Shown: piece by piece, positions 16,141 through 23,076 of the stretch
Numbering within the stretch: position 1 is the stretch's first letter
How the letters are laid out: every line of letters starts with the position of its first letter
Assembly: GCA_001556125.1 (NCBI GenBank)
Contig: LSIG01000089.1
Location: 1 to 44,604 of the forward strand
Length of the DNA stretch: 44,604 bases
Reading direction: 5' to 3'
Source: Rhizobiales bacterium CCH10-E5
GTDB taxonomy: Bacteria; Pseudomonadota; Alphaproteobacteria; Rhizobiales; Beijerinckiaceae
The notes under the pieces: generated by a model
What the model was told of the DNA's origin: nothing
The model's input: the letters and a program-made list of their open reading frames with translations, nothing else
Database searches by the model: none
Made by a program: the position numbers and the translations under genes

Positions 16141-16701
16141 GGGTTTGGACTCCTGGTGGTCAGGGATGGCCGCCCAGGAACCCCCGATGCGGCATTGGGG
16201 GCCGGCGCGGCCGGCGGCGACGATCGCGAGGTGGTTGCCCCGGATGTTGGTCTGGATAGCGTCGTAGGCCTCGCCCTCAGGGGTGGTGCCGGCGGTCCAG
16301 TCGAGCTGGCACGAGTAGCCCATGGAGAGCTCGACCTTGCCGGCCTCGACGTCGTCGATCGCGGCCTGATCCATGACGACCATGGGGACGCGGACGAAGG
16401 TGCCGTCCCGGGCGATCTCGTCGCCGGTCATGCCAACGCTGTGCTGCTTCCAGTTGCGGGCGCCGACGGCCTCGGGCGGGTGATCATTGGTGACCGGGCG
16501 ATGAGCGAATGACCGCAGCGCATCGACGGCGAAGACCTGGTCGGCCGGGCGGTAGACCCGCACCTGCGCCATGTCGGGCTTGCCGACCTCGCGCCCGGCA
16601 TAGGTCTGGATGCCGGTGCGCGCGACGCGGGCGTTGGCCGCAAGGTATCCGTCCCCCGTCCGGCGCGTGCCGTCGAGGGTGATCTTGTCGGTGAAGAGCA
16701 T
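15586..16701 (-). CDS. DUF2213 prohead protease with C-terminal scaffold
   Basis: 371 residues. Residues 1-175 match the DUF2213 protease domain: a DGYLAANARVARTG-type start, an FAHRPVTNDHPP motif with His (65-76) and an ELSMGYSC segment (123-130) that would supply the nucleophile Ser. Residues about 188-371 form a helical, Ala/Lys/Asp-rich scaffold. The protease would cut scaffold and capsid arms during maturation. A strong internal ribosome site suggests the scaffold is also made separately. The gene follows the gpF-like gene by four bases. Confidence 0.82.
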   Translation of the reverse strand: MLFTDKITLDGTRRTGDGYLAANARVARTGIQTYAGREVGKPDMAQVRVYRPADQVFAVDALRSFAHRPVTNDHPPEAVGARNWKQHSVGMTGDEIARDGTFVRVPMVVMDQAAIDDVEAGKVELSMGYSCQLDWTAGTTPEGEAYDAIQTNIRGNHLAIVAAGRAGPQCRIGGSWAAIPDHQESKPMKTFTVDGISVEMSDTAVQVVQKVLSQFDAAKTALGDANTKIGELTAAVSSKDGEIAVLKQQVADAAMTPAKLDAAVQARAAVIRDAKAIAGKDLVTDGKTDDEIRKAAVTAKLGDKATGLDDAGIKGAFHALAAATAKADPVRDAIRDGLNTVDTSDLKAQAEAARLKRDQALRDGHRTTAAA

Positions 16702-16704
16702 GGC

Positions 16705-17529
16705 TCAGAACTCGATGACCGCGCGCGCCGTGCAGCGGCAGTTGATCGGCTCGCCGGGGTGGCCGTCCGAAGGCGGCGCATTCCAGCGAAAGGTCTTGCC
16801 CTCGCGATCCCAATGGGAAGGCCGGGCGCGGGGATACTTGCCCCCGGGGTTGCCGCGGACGCGCTCGTCGAGCGAGGTCGACCAGACGTATTCGGTGACG
16901 CCCATGGCGGTCTGACGGATCCGGTTCAGGTTGCCATTGAAGCTGGCGGCCTGGTCGCGGGCGATGAGCGCCGCGCGGCGCCGGCCAATGCCGAACTCGC
17001 GCGAGATGATCTTCGCGATCTCGGCGTTGTTCAGGCCCTGTGTCAGAGCCTGCAGCATCTGGGCCTCGAGCCGCCTCGCCACATCGCCGGTGAGCCCGCG
17101 GATCAACGCGACATTCCGCTGGACCGCAGCCTCGATCGTGTTGGTCAGCCCCTCGCCGACGATGACGCGGCCAAGGTCGATCCCGATCGCCGCGCGCGCC
17201 GCCTCATTGAAGCGCCGGGAATGCCGCTGATCCTCGGTTTCGAAGGCGCGCTTGATCTCTTCGCGGGCCCCGTCGACCAGCCCGTCGAGCAGATCGCGCA
17301 GCGCCCGCATGGCGCGCTCGAACCAGTTCAGGTCGTCGCGCATCATCTGGCGCTTGGCCGAAAGCGTCGCCGGCAGCACGTCCTGGGCGACCCGCTCGGC
17401 GGCTGCGCGCAGGATTCGGAGCGACACCGCACGCAATGCCGCCTCGCAGGCCACCGTCGGCCCAATCGGGCGCATGATGGCACGGCGCTTGCCGGCGCGG
17501 GCGTCCCTCACCCATGCCTGGACGTTCAC
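16705..17529 (-). CDS. Mu gpF-like minor head protein
   Basis: 274 residues from a GTG at 17529 that overlaps the portal stop in the sequence GTGA. The frame stays open far upstream but that part runs antiparallel to the portal reading and has no phage-like pattern. Residues about 150-274 show the Mu gpF-type head-morphogenesis pattern: an IGRRRAALIARDQAASFNGN segment, a TEYVWSTSLDERVR motif and a C-terminal PINCRCTARAVIEF end. The protein is ejected or assembled with the portal at the packaging vertex. Confidence 0.82.
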   Translation of the reverse strand: MNVQAWVRDARAGKRRAIMRPIGPTVACEAALRAVSLRILRAAAERVAQDVLPATLSAKRQMMRDDLNWFERAMRALRDLLDGLVDGAREEIKRAFETEDQRHSRRFNEAARAAIGIDLGRVIVGEGLTNTIEAAVQRNVALIRGLTGDVARRLEAQMLQALTQGLNNAEIAKIISREFGIGRRRAALIARDQAASFNGNLNRIRQTAMGVTEYVWSTSLDERVRGNPGGKYPRARPSHWDREGKTFRWNAPPSDGHPGEPINCRCTARAVIEF

Positions 17530-19304
17530 CGCTTGACCTCTTCGAAGACCTCCGGCCCGAACACCAGCTTGCCGCGGTAGGGCTCGACCTTGCTGAGGTC
17601 GACGTCGCCGGGCTCGTAGGTGATCGTGACGTGCGGCTGGTAGCCCTCGTGGTCCCACGACGCGCCGGCTTCCCGGATCGCCATGTGGCGCCAAGCGAGA
17701 TCCGACGAATTGAAGAGCAGGACGACCGCGCCTTCGCTGCCGAGCGGCTCGACGAGGCGGGCCCCACCGGGATTGACCGTCAGGTTGCCGTTCTTGTCGC
17801 CGAAGGCCCAGCTTTCGCCCACCTTCATCCAGTCGAGAGGCTGGCGCGAATAGGCGATGGTGACGTGCAGATCGTCGGCCGCCAGCGTGCTCGTGAACCC
17901 CTGCCCCTTGGCCCAAGCGAGGAACTCGGCACCGTTGATCAGCTTGCGGCTGACATAGAGCGTGCGCGGCGCGGCGTCGGCGGCCAACTGGCGCTGCCTG
18001 GACTCTTCCAGCTCGTCCTCGTCGTCCTCGCCCTGCCCCGGCTCTTCGCCGAAGTCCTCGATCGCCTCGGCGAGCCCTGGATAGGTGCCGTCCTCGACGA
18101 GCTGGTTCTGCAGCGCCTTGCCCAGCGCCGGATCGGGCAGCAGCCCGGTCTCGGCATAGGTCTTCGTCGTCTTCGCCTTGCTCTCGGCGATCTCGGCGCG
18201 TTCCTTCTCCGAAATCTGCCAGAGCGGCGCCCAAGCGTAATGCACCTCAGGGGGACGGTCGCCGAGCGCCGAGCGAATGATCGCCTCGTCCAGGCGGTAC
18301 AGCGCCGGGCGGAGGTTCAGGTTCTGGCCGGCCGAGATCCGGTCGTAATAGTTGCGCAGGTCGCTCTCGCCGGTGGACTGGAGCCCGCCAGGCGTCTGGC
18401 CGAGCAGGCGTGTCGCCGGAATGTCGGCAGCGCCGGAGGCGATCTGCAGATAGGTGTTCAGCACCTCCGGCAGCTGCGCGAAGCTGACCTGCTTCTGGCT
18501 CCACTCCTCCTCCGCATCGAGCAGGATGGCATTGACCATCGACTTGGCGGTGTTGGCCAGAGTGAAGCGGTCGATGACCTTGCCGCGGTATTCCTCGGTC
18601 GCGACCATCTCCATCAGGTTCGGCATCTTGATGATGTCGACCTTTGCCTCCTGCAGGAGCGCGGCGATGGCGGCAGCAGCCGAGCCGGCATGGCGCACCG
18701 CATCGTCGACAGCCTGAAGAACGCTGTCCCCCCAGCCGTCCATCATCAGGTTGCGGTCGGGCAGATCGGCGCCGACGAAGCGGACGACGCGCGAGGGGTG
18801 GATCTCGACGCTCGCCTTCGTCCCGGTCGTCAGCGTGTACTTCTTCGGCTCCCCGAACAGCGGCGACTGCGGATCAAGCTCAAGCTCGCCCGGCTGGATC
18901 TCGTAGCGGTTCAGGACGTGGACGTATTTCAGCCCGCCCTTCGACACCCGGCGCATGTCCAGCTCTTCGGACGGCGTACCGCCGTCGACGCCGAGATAGA
19001 GCGCCGAGCCGCCGTATAGCCGTGCGCGGACCCGGGCGGCCGCGACCTTCATCTGGATGCCGTGCCGCGCCTCCTCGGCCTCGATCGCCTCGATCTGATC
19101 CTGCTCGGCCTGCCAGTTGCGCCAGGCCCGCGTTTCGTCGAACGCTGGGATGTCGACGACCTTCCGCGCGATCCAGTCGCCGCGATAGGCCGCGTCGAGC
19201 TGGTCCTTGCTCATCAGCGCCAGCGCGAACATCGTCGCGCTCGCTTTGTCCTTGGCGCCCCCCAGCCCGGAAACCAGGTTCACGAGCCGATCGAACACCC
19301 ACAT
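17526..19304 (-). CDS. DUF1073 portal protein with C-terminal 2H-phosphoesterase (Acb1-like) domain
   Basis: 592 residues. Residues 1-about 420 are a DUF1073-type portal (RARLYGGSALYLGVDGG at 92-108, LNTYLQIASGAADIPATRL at 282-300). An acidic linker follows (about 412-440). Residues about 445-592 form a separate domain with two H-x-T motifs, LHVTIA with H480/T482 and PHVTIT with H558/T560, spaced 78 residues apart: the signature of 2H phosphoesterases such as the phage anti-CBASS enzyme Acb1, which cleaves cyclic oligonucleotide signals. I recall that public databases name this portal domain after Acb1, which I could not check. The portal would form the DNA-entry ring; the phosphoesterase role is inferred from motifs. 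Confidence 0.8.
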   Translation of the reverse strand: MWVFDRLVNLVSGLGGAKDKASATMFALALMSKDQLDAAYRGDWIARKVVDIPAFDETRAWRNWQAEQDQIEAIEAEEARHGIQMKVAAARVRARLYGGSALYLGVDGGTPSEELDMRRVSKGGLKYVHVLNRYEIQPGELELDPQSPLFGEPKKYTLTTGTKASVEIHPSRVVRFVGADLPDRNLMMDGWGDSVLQAVDDAVRHAGSAAAAIAALLQEAKVDIIKMPNLMEMVATEEYRGKVIDRFTLANTAKSMVNAILLDAEEEWSQKQVSFAQLPEVLNTYLQIASGAADIPATRLLGQTPGGLQSTGESDLRNYYDRISAGQNLNLRPALYRLDEAIIRSALGDRPPEVHYAWAPLWQISEKERAEIAESKAKTTKTYAETGLLPDPALGKALQNQLVEDGTYPGLAEAIEDFGEEPGQGEDDEDELEESRQRQLAADAAPRTLYVSRKLINGAEFLAWAKGQGFTSTLAADDLHVTIAYSRQPLDWMKVGESWAFGDKNGNLTVNPGGARLVEPLGSEGAVVLLFNSSDLAWRHMAIREAGASWDHEGYQPHVTITYEPGDVDLSKVEPYRGKLVFGPEVFEEVKR

Positions 19305-19312
19305 GCGTCATC

Positions 19313-20815
19313 TCATATGTTGGCGAGGGTGTACCTCGATGCGTTGGCCAGCCGCCCGAATGCGCCGGATGACGCGTCGACCTGGTCCTTGAACGAGCCC
19401 CCCGGGAACAGGCAGAGCTCGTCGAGGTAGTCGTCGTTCCATGTGCCGGCGACGAGGTAGACGTTGCCCGCCTCGCATTGCGCCGCGAAAGGCTCGGCGC
19501 GCGTGACCTTGTCGCCGGTTTCCGGCTCGGCGTGCGCGCGGAAGCCCGCGAGCATGGCAATCATGTCCTTGCTCTGGACCTTGCCGGCCTGGCCGGGATC
19601 CTGCGGGATGCTGATCTGGACGCTGGGCCCGTCGGTCTCGGCCGTAGCCTTGATCAGCCGGCGCACCGCGGGCCCCTCTTCCTGTGCCTTGACGACATGG
19701 CCGACGATGAATGAGCCGTCTGGCGCTTTCCCCAGTTTCACGCCGGCCGTTCGCGCTGAATTCGAGCGCGCTGTGGCGGCGAGATCCCAATGTCGAACCC
19801 AGCGCGTGCCGGGCGGCGCCTGGCTGATGATCTTGCCCTCGAACCATGCCCGCTTGAACAGCCCGCCCTCGCGTGGCGTCGGCCGCTGCTGGTACTGGCC
19901 GGCATAGGCGTACTGGCCCATGCCGAGCTTCAGGCTCTCGACTGCTTCCCTCGGGAATCGGACCGGGTCGAGCAGCTCGCAGTCGGCGCTGCGCGGGTCG
20001 GCGAACCCGATTGACGTCCGGCAAGCCCGCTCGGGCTCGAATTCCATGGGCAGGCAGAGATGGACGAAGCCCATGCCCATCTTCAGGATCGTGCCCGAGA
20101 CGTCATCGGCGTGAAGCCGCTGCATCACGACCACGATCGCGGATCGCTCCTGATCGTTCAGGCGGTTTAGCGCGCCCTCGCGGAATCGCCGCGTCGTCGT
20201 CTGCCGCTCGGCCTGGCTCTCGGCCGTCTCGACCGAGTGCGGGTCGTCGATGATCAGCCGGTCGCCGCGTTGAGAGGTCAGCGAGCCGAACGCGACGCCC
20301 TCGCGCGTGCCGGTGGCGCTGTTGGCGAAGGAGGTCTCGCCCGTCCTGGTGAGCCTGATCTCCGGCCAGAGCGATCGATACCACTCCGACAGGATCAGAT
20401 CGCGACATTTGCGGGTGTCGCGCTTGACCGGGACGTCGTTGAAAGCCGTCGTCAGATAGCGGAGCGACGCGCGGCCGCTCGCCCATTCCCATGCCGGCCA
20501 GATCACCGAGCAGATCAGAGACTTCGACGAGCCGGGCGGAACGTTGATCAGCAGCCGAATGATCCGGCCGTCGCTCACCGCCTCGAGGTGGTCGCAGATC
20601 GCATCGAGGTGCCAGTTCCAAACCAGCTTTGCGTTCGGCTCCAGGATCGGCCAGGCCTCGCGGACAAAGCCGGCCAGTGTCGAGCAGCGGGCACGAATGG
20701 CGTCAGCGTCGCGCGCGATGCGCTCACGCTCCTTCGCTATCTCCCTTCGCCGGATCTCCGCCCTCACCTCCGCCAGCGTCGGAATCTTGGCCGAGGAGAG
20801 CCGCGAGAGCAGCAA
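19313..20815 (-). CDS. Terminase large subunit
   Basis: 500 residues. The ATPase part has a Walker A NVPPGSSKS (91-99) and a Walker B RLIIDDP (186-192). The C-terminal nuclease domain starts near an HWDLAAT motif that supplies an active-site Asp. It would translocate and cut DNA at the portal. It overlaps the small subunit gene by 92 bases, so the start could be slightly further downstream. It lies directly upstream of the portal gene in transcription order. Confidence 0.92.
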   Translation of the reverse strand: MLLSRLSSAKIPTLAEVRAEIRRREIAKERERIARDADAIRARCSTLAGFVREAWPILEPNAKLVWNWHLDAICDHLEAVSDGRIIRLLINVPPGSSKSLICSVIWPAWEWASGRASLRYLTTAFNDVPVKRDTRKCRDLILSEWYRSLWPEIRLTRTGETSFANSATGTREGVAFGSLTSQRGDRLIIDDPHSVETAESQAERQTTTRRFREGALNRLNDQERSAIVVVMQRLHADDVSGTILKMGMGFVHLCLPMEFEPERACRTSIGFADPRSADCELLDPVRFPREAVESLKLGMGQYAYAGQYQQRPTPREGGLFKRAWFEGKIISQAPPGTRWVRHWDLAATARSNSARTAGVKLGKAPDGSFIVGHVVKAQEEGPAVRRLIKATAETDGPSVQISIPQDPGQAGKVQSKDMIAMLAGFRAHAEPETGDKVTRAEPFAAQCEAGNVYLVAGTWNDDYLDELCLFPGGSFKDQVDASSGAFGRLANASRYTLANI

Positions 20816-21233
20816 GTCTCTCGTCTGAGTAATGGGTCAGATCCTGGGTTTGAATCGGCCCGCCGTCTCGACCTGTCAGCTCATGGTGCGTGCGGTCGCC
20901 AAAGCGCTTGGGCGCGATCTTGCTCATCAACCATTTGCGGGTGTCGACGCGGAGCCGGGCGCGGTTGGTATCGGCGTCCTTCTCGTCGGCGATCTCGATC
21001 AAGTCCTCGGCCAGCGCATCCATCTGCGCTTCCCGAGCGCGCGTGTACTGCGCGTGAAAACCGTGGTGGTTTGCGACAGCCCATGTCCTGACGGTGCTCT
21101 CGGCCGGCATGCCTTCGTCGCGGCAGATCGAGCGCAGGCTTTCGCCCGCCTGCATCCGCACGCAGATCGCGTCGGCGATGGCCTGATCGAACTCGGTCGG
21201 CCGCCCGCGCTTCGGCGCTTCGGTCGCGCCCAT
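20724..21233 (-). CDS. Terminase small subunit
   Basis: 169 residues. A helix-turn-helix region (about 12-50: RGRPTEFDQAIADAI ... SLRSICRDEGMPAESTVRTW) is followed by a helical middle and an acidic, Gly-rich C-terminus. This is the terminase small-subunit pattern, recognising the packaging site and loading the large subunit. The start has a GGAGAGAGA ribosome site. It is the first gene of the late operon and sits beside a 658-bp structured gap that may hold the packaging site. Confidence 0.8.
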   Translation of the reverse strand: MGATEAPKRGRPTEFDQAIADAICVRMQAGESLRSICRDEGMPAESTVRTWAVANHHGFHAQYTRAREAQMDALAEDLIEIADEKDADTNRARLRVDTRKWLMSKIAPKRFGDRTHHELTGRDGGPIQTQDLTHYSDERLAALAALLGQDSDAGGGEGGDPAKGDSEGA

Positions 21234-21270
21234 ATTCTCTCTCCACCGATGAAGGGCGATTCGATGAGAG

Positions 21271-21300
21271 GCTGTCTATGACAGCGCGCTTCATGCGCGC
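21271..21300. other. Paired hairpins upstream of the terminase
   Basis: GCTGTC-TAT-GACAGC (21271-21285) is a perfect 15-base inverted repeat. It is followed by GCGCGC-TTCAT-GCGCGC (21284-21300). They lie 38 bases upstream of the terminase small-subunit start in transcript sense. They could form part of the late leader RNA or the packaging recognition site. Confidence 0.45.
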
Positions 21301-21464
21301 GCGGTGTCGTAGAGCTCCATCCTGAATCGTCGAGGTTCCTGGCGACTGGGTGAGCGGTCGCGGCTCGTGCGAGGCGGTCGGCCTCCCGCTGGTCGGGCCG
21401 CCCTTGCCGGGCACCCTATGGCCGCGTGCGCGAGGGGTTCGCGAGGTGTGCTTCGAATTCGACC

Positions 21465-21478
21465 GCCCCGCAAGGGGC
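21465..21478. other. GCAA-loop hairpin
   Basis: GCCCC-GCAA-GGGGC. A five-base-pair GC stem closes a GNRA tetraloop, which is unusually stable in RNA. No T-tract follows. It may be part of a structured leader RNA. Confidence 0.35.
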
Positions 21479-21502
21479 ATCGTCGCGGGGGCCGGGCGAG
21501 GT

Positions 21503-21528
21503 GTCTAGATCCCCATGGGGGTATAGAC
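21503..21528. promoter_or_regulatory. 26-bp palindrome, copy 1
   Basis: The arms are GTCTA and TAGAC, and the centre is CCCCATGGGG. Eleven of thirteen positions are symmetric. The flanks AGGTGTCTA and TAGACGG recur in copy 2 at 179 bp distance. The size and symmetry fit a site bound by a dimeric regulator. Confidence 0.6.
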
Positions 21529-21681
21529 GGACTCGGAATTGCGGGGGTGGATATCCGCGGGCCGGGAGGGTGGATTTCGCTTGACGGGTTTCCGCCAGCG
21601 CCACGTTTCGCGACGATGCCGAATGTGTGACTGCAAACACGGGGTCTGACAAGCACCCAAGATCTTGCCCATATGCAAGGT

Positions 21682-21707
21682 GTCTATAGGCCCATGGAGG
21701 TCTAGAC
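21682..21707. promoter_or_regulatory. 26-bp palindrome, copy 2
   Basis: The arms are again GTCTA and TAGAC, and the centre is CCCATGG. Nine of thirteen positions are symmetric. The shared outer arms and flanks with copy 1, while inner bases differ, argue for a protein-binding site kept by selection. Confidence 0.6.
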
Positions 21708-21754
21708 GGCGGGGTAATTGAGGGCCTCAGGAAGGGCGGGCGGCGAGATCCTGA

Positions 21755-21810
21755 GGGACAGTTCGCAGCTTCAGCGGGACGATCCTGTGCTTTCCGGGGA
21801 CAAGCCTGTG
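21755..21810. promoter_or_regulatory. Three GGGAC sites phased at 21 bp
   Basis: GGGAC occurs at 21755, 21776 and 21797, exactly two helical turns apart. The second and third copies share GGGAC-N3-CCTGTG. All three then have a downstream G and TT at matching positions. This spacing suits cooperative binding of a regulator on one face of the helix, upstream of the Cas2-like gene at 21892. Confidence 0.45.
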
Positions 21811-21891
21811 TTCGCGCGCCGGTTGCGCTTGCGGGTCACGGGCCGACTCAGGCTGGCTGTCGTTGAAGTGCTCAGGGAAAGGAACGACGCG

Positions 21892-22164
21892 ATGCCGTTG
21901 TACGTGATCAGTTATGACCTTCGGAAGCAGCGAAACTACGAGCCGCTCTTGAAGCAGCTCCGAGATTGGCAATGCGCACGGTTGCTGGAGTCTATGTGGC
22001 TGGGCAACCTCAAGGGCAACTCGGTAGTCATCCGAGACTTGCTGCTGCCCTTGATCGACGCAGACGACGGGCTTGCGGTATTGGAACTTGCGAAGACAAG
22101 TGACTGGGCGACCCGGAACGTCCAGGAAGCCGGGGCAACATGGTTGAAGGCACACAACCCGTAA
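21892..22164 (+). CDS. Stand-alone Cas2-fold protein (SinR/VapD-like group)
   Basis: 90 residues from the ATG at 21892, which has an AAAGGAA ribosome site; a longer frame upstream is not protein-like. It begins MPLYVISYDL, the beta-1 strand and Asp (D9) of Cas2-fold proteins. Next come a helix, a central W-containing strand and a VLEL strand near 62-66, then a DWATRN helix. The Cas2 fold includes the CRISPR integrase partner, VapD and other toxin-like nucleases, and SinR-type stand-alone forms. There is no CRISPR array or cas1 here. It lies on the opposite strand from both flanking operons, so it could be expressed in the lysogen. Function unknown; a toxin, nuclease or anti-defence role is possible. 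Confidence 0.65.
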   Translation: MPLYVISYDLRKQRNYEPLLKQLRDWQCARLLESMWLGNLKGNSVVIRDLLLPLIDADDGLAVLELAKTSDWATRNVQEAGATWLKAHNP

Positions 22165-22176
22165 GCCGGCTCTCGC

Positions 22177-23076
22177 CTACCTAACCGCCACGCCCGCCTT
22201 TCGCAGCCGGGCCGCGACCATCTCCATGGCAACTTTGCGCTGGCGATCCAGCGTGCGGCGGTTGAGGACGCGGCCCGGCACCGCCTCGTGCGGCTTCACC
22301 ACGAGCGGGAGGCAGTCGGCGTCGCGGCAGCAGGCGCGGAACGCGGCCTGGGCCTGGCGTCGGATCTCGGCGTGCTGCTCGGCCGGAGCTTTCGCTAGCT
22401 CCGCGTTGCAGTCCGCGGCAACCTCCCGGGCGATCTGCTGGCGCCGGGTGTTGCGCTCGAGCTGCGCCTGGTCGCGGGTGTCCATGATTGCGCCGGTGTC
22501 CGGGTTGCGGTGTGCGGGCGCGTTCGCCCGGTTCATCATCTCGCTGGCTGCGGCCATCGCCCGCTTCTTGCGGTGCCCCAGCATGCCGTCCTGATCGCGG
22601 CCCGTGGCCTTGGCGTAGGTCCAGAACATCAGAGCGTCGGCCGCGAGCGGGCGATGCGCGAGATGATCCATCGGCCAGCGCAGCGCCTCCTCCATGCGCG
22701 AGAGCTCGTCCGCAGTAGGGCGAGCCGCTCGCACCTGCGCCTTTTCCTTCTCCGCGAGCAGCCGAGCCTGAGCGTCGACCATGTCGGCGAACTCGTGGAC
22801 CATCGCCGGCCAGCCGTTCCCGAACTGCTTGGGTTTGACCCGAGCACCCGACCGGCTCAGCACCTCATAGGCTTCGATCAGCCGCTTGCCGACATGCTCG
22901 GGCGTCCAGGCCGACGGAATGCCTTCATCGTCGCCGAGGGCATCGAGCCTCGACCGGAGATCATCGGCCATGCCGAGGAAGCCGGGGACACATGGGGAGG
23001 GACAATCGTCGCTCACGGGGACGGAAGCGCCACCCCTTGGGGAAACATCCTCCTGCGACAGAGACGAATCTACCAT
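22177..23076 (-). CDS. Early-operon protein, unknown
   Basis: 299 residues. An acidic N-terminal stretch precedes a WTPEHVGKRLIEAYEVL helix (57-73), a tryptophan-rich middle and a long charged helical region (about 195-260) with a Cys pair (CCRDADC). It is the last gene of the leftward early operon, overlapping the upstream ATPase gene by seven bases. Position suggests a replication- or recombination-linked role, but no family is recognised. Confidence 0.6.
   Translation of the reverse strand: MVDSSLSQEDVSPRGGASVPVSDDCPSPCVPGFLGMADDLRSRLDALGDDEGIPSAWTPEHVGKRLIEAYEVLSRSGARVKPKQFGNGWPAMVHEFADMVDAQARLLAEKEKAQVRAARPTADELSRMEEALRWPMDHLAHRPLAADALMFWTYAKATGRDQDGMLGHRKKRAMAAASEMMNRANAPAHRNPDTGAIMDTRDQAQLERNTRRQQIAREVAADCNAELAKAPAEQHAEIRRQAQAAFRACCRDADCLPLVVKPHEAVPGRVLNRRTLDRQRKVAMEMVAARLRKAGVAVR

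Larger units (their letters stand above)
21234..21891. promoter_or_regulatory. Gene-free phage control region
   Basis: 658 bp with no credible gene on either strand. It contains, from left to right, back-to-back hairpins (21271-21300), a GCAA-loop hairpin (21465-21478), two related 26-bp palindromes (21503-21528 and 21682-21707) and three GGGAC sites phased at 21 bp (21755-21810). It lies between the late operon (leftward) and the plus-strand Cas2-like gene (rightward). It is the most likely place for the late promoter, the packaging site and regulator-binding sites. Confidence 0.6.

Noticed and set aside
17527..18234. Extended N-terminus of the gpF-like protein
   Set aside because: The frame is open but overlaps the portal out of frame; the GTGA overlap start gives a protein of family length.
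21291..21656. Minus-strand frames in the control region (also 21416-21652)
   Set aside because: They run through the palindrome and hairpins, are Pro/Arg-rich and have no ribosome site; a non-coding role fits better.
21892..22164. A CRISPR-Cas locus around the Cas2-like gene
   Set aside because: No spaced direct repeats of 25-40 bp and no cas1 are present; only the Cas2 fold is shared.
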